Source: an uncultured Clostridia bacterium (GTDB lineage Bacteria; Bacillota; Clostridia; Christensenellales; CAG-917). From it: a stretch of 5,730 nucleotides of DNA. Shown here piece after piece: positions 5,713 to 5,730 of this stretch (its first letter is position 1; the number at the start of each line of letters is the position of its first letter). The notes under the pieces are model-generated. The model did not search any database. It was not told the origin of the DNA and saw only the letters and a program-made list of their open reading frames with translations. The position numbers and the translations under genes were made by a program. The DNA lies in assembly GCA_947589635.1 (NCBI GenBank), contig CANQCC010000093.1, forward strand, positions 1 to 5,730, given 5' to 3'.

Positions 5713-5730
5713 CCCGCAAAATTGCGTAGC
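5713..5730 (+). repeat. CAAAATT palindromic element, copy 2, cut by the window end
   Basis: CCCGCAAAATTGCG (5713-5726) exactly matches 5313-5326, 400 bases away. A CGGGG-T-CCCCG palindrome (5706-5716) overlaps it. The window ends in GCGTAGC, the position of the seven-base loop in copy 1, so the right arm would lie just outside. Confidence 0.5.

Larger units (their letters stand above)
5338..5730. other. Gene-free, repeat-rich intergenic region upstream of the flavodiiron gene
   Basis: About 390 bases hold no credible coding sequence. The longest frame (5345-5632, plus, 95 codons) is rich in Arg, Thr and Pro, has no ribosome binding site and simply reads through the repeats. No tRNA, rRNA or riboswitch was recognised. 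Contents in order are a GC-rich stretch (5362-5398), a lone TATAAT (5438-5443), the GC hairpin at 5457-5472, a weak 5 bp stem CTACA/TGTAG (5501-5514), the repeat ladder from 5526 and the partial palindromic element at the end. It could be a decayed or non-autonomous mobile repeat, or an unrecognised structured RNA. Confidence 0.6.

Overview
The window looks like chromosomal DNA of an anaerobic, probably clostridial, Firmicute. The main pointers are a flavodiiron oxygen/nitric-oxide reductase fused to a flavin-reductase and rubredoxin module (the partners are known as separate proteins in acetogenic clostridia), a UppP of the (E/Q)xxxE type, Firmicute-style ribosome binding sites and sigma-A-like promoters. 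The genus cannot be read from the sequence.

Layout, left to right. Bases 1-61 are the 3' flank of ychF and show no convincing terminator. ychF (62-1144, minus) and uppP (1250-2023, plus) are divergent across a 105-base gap that holds a good ychF promoter and a small hairpin just before the uppP ribosome binding site. Next comes an A+T-richer island between two hairpin terminators (2069-2098 and 3381-3411). It holds a 67-residue Cro/C1-type regulator (2122-2325, minus) and a divergent putative lipoprotein (2439-3277, plus). Their overlapping promoters share a cluster of TGAC/GTCA palindromes. The lipoprotein frame is apparently broken by one base in an A-rich tract right after its start codon. 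A bidirectional terminator then separates this pair from the convergent flavodiiron gene (3449-5239, minus), which has its own promoter overlapped by a 7+7 bp palindrome. The last 390 bases (about 5340-5730) carry no credible gene. They hold several repeat types: a CAAAATT-based palindromic element seen twice, a GC hairpin, and a degenerate 36/72-base repeat ladder.

The genes do not form one pathway. YchF (ribosome-associated ATPase) and UppP (lipid-carrier recycling for wall synthesis) are housekeeping. The flavodiiron protein is a self-contained NAD(P)H-driven O2/NO detoxifying enzyme, expressed alone. The regulator/lipoprotein pair is the least explained part: a compact, probably autoregulated, accessory-looking module of unknown role. 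I found no RNA gene, CRISPR array, transposase or complete mobile element.
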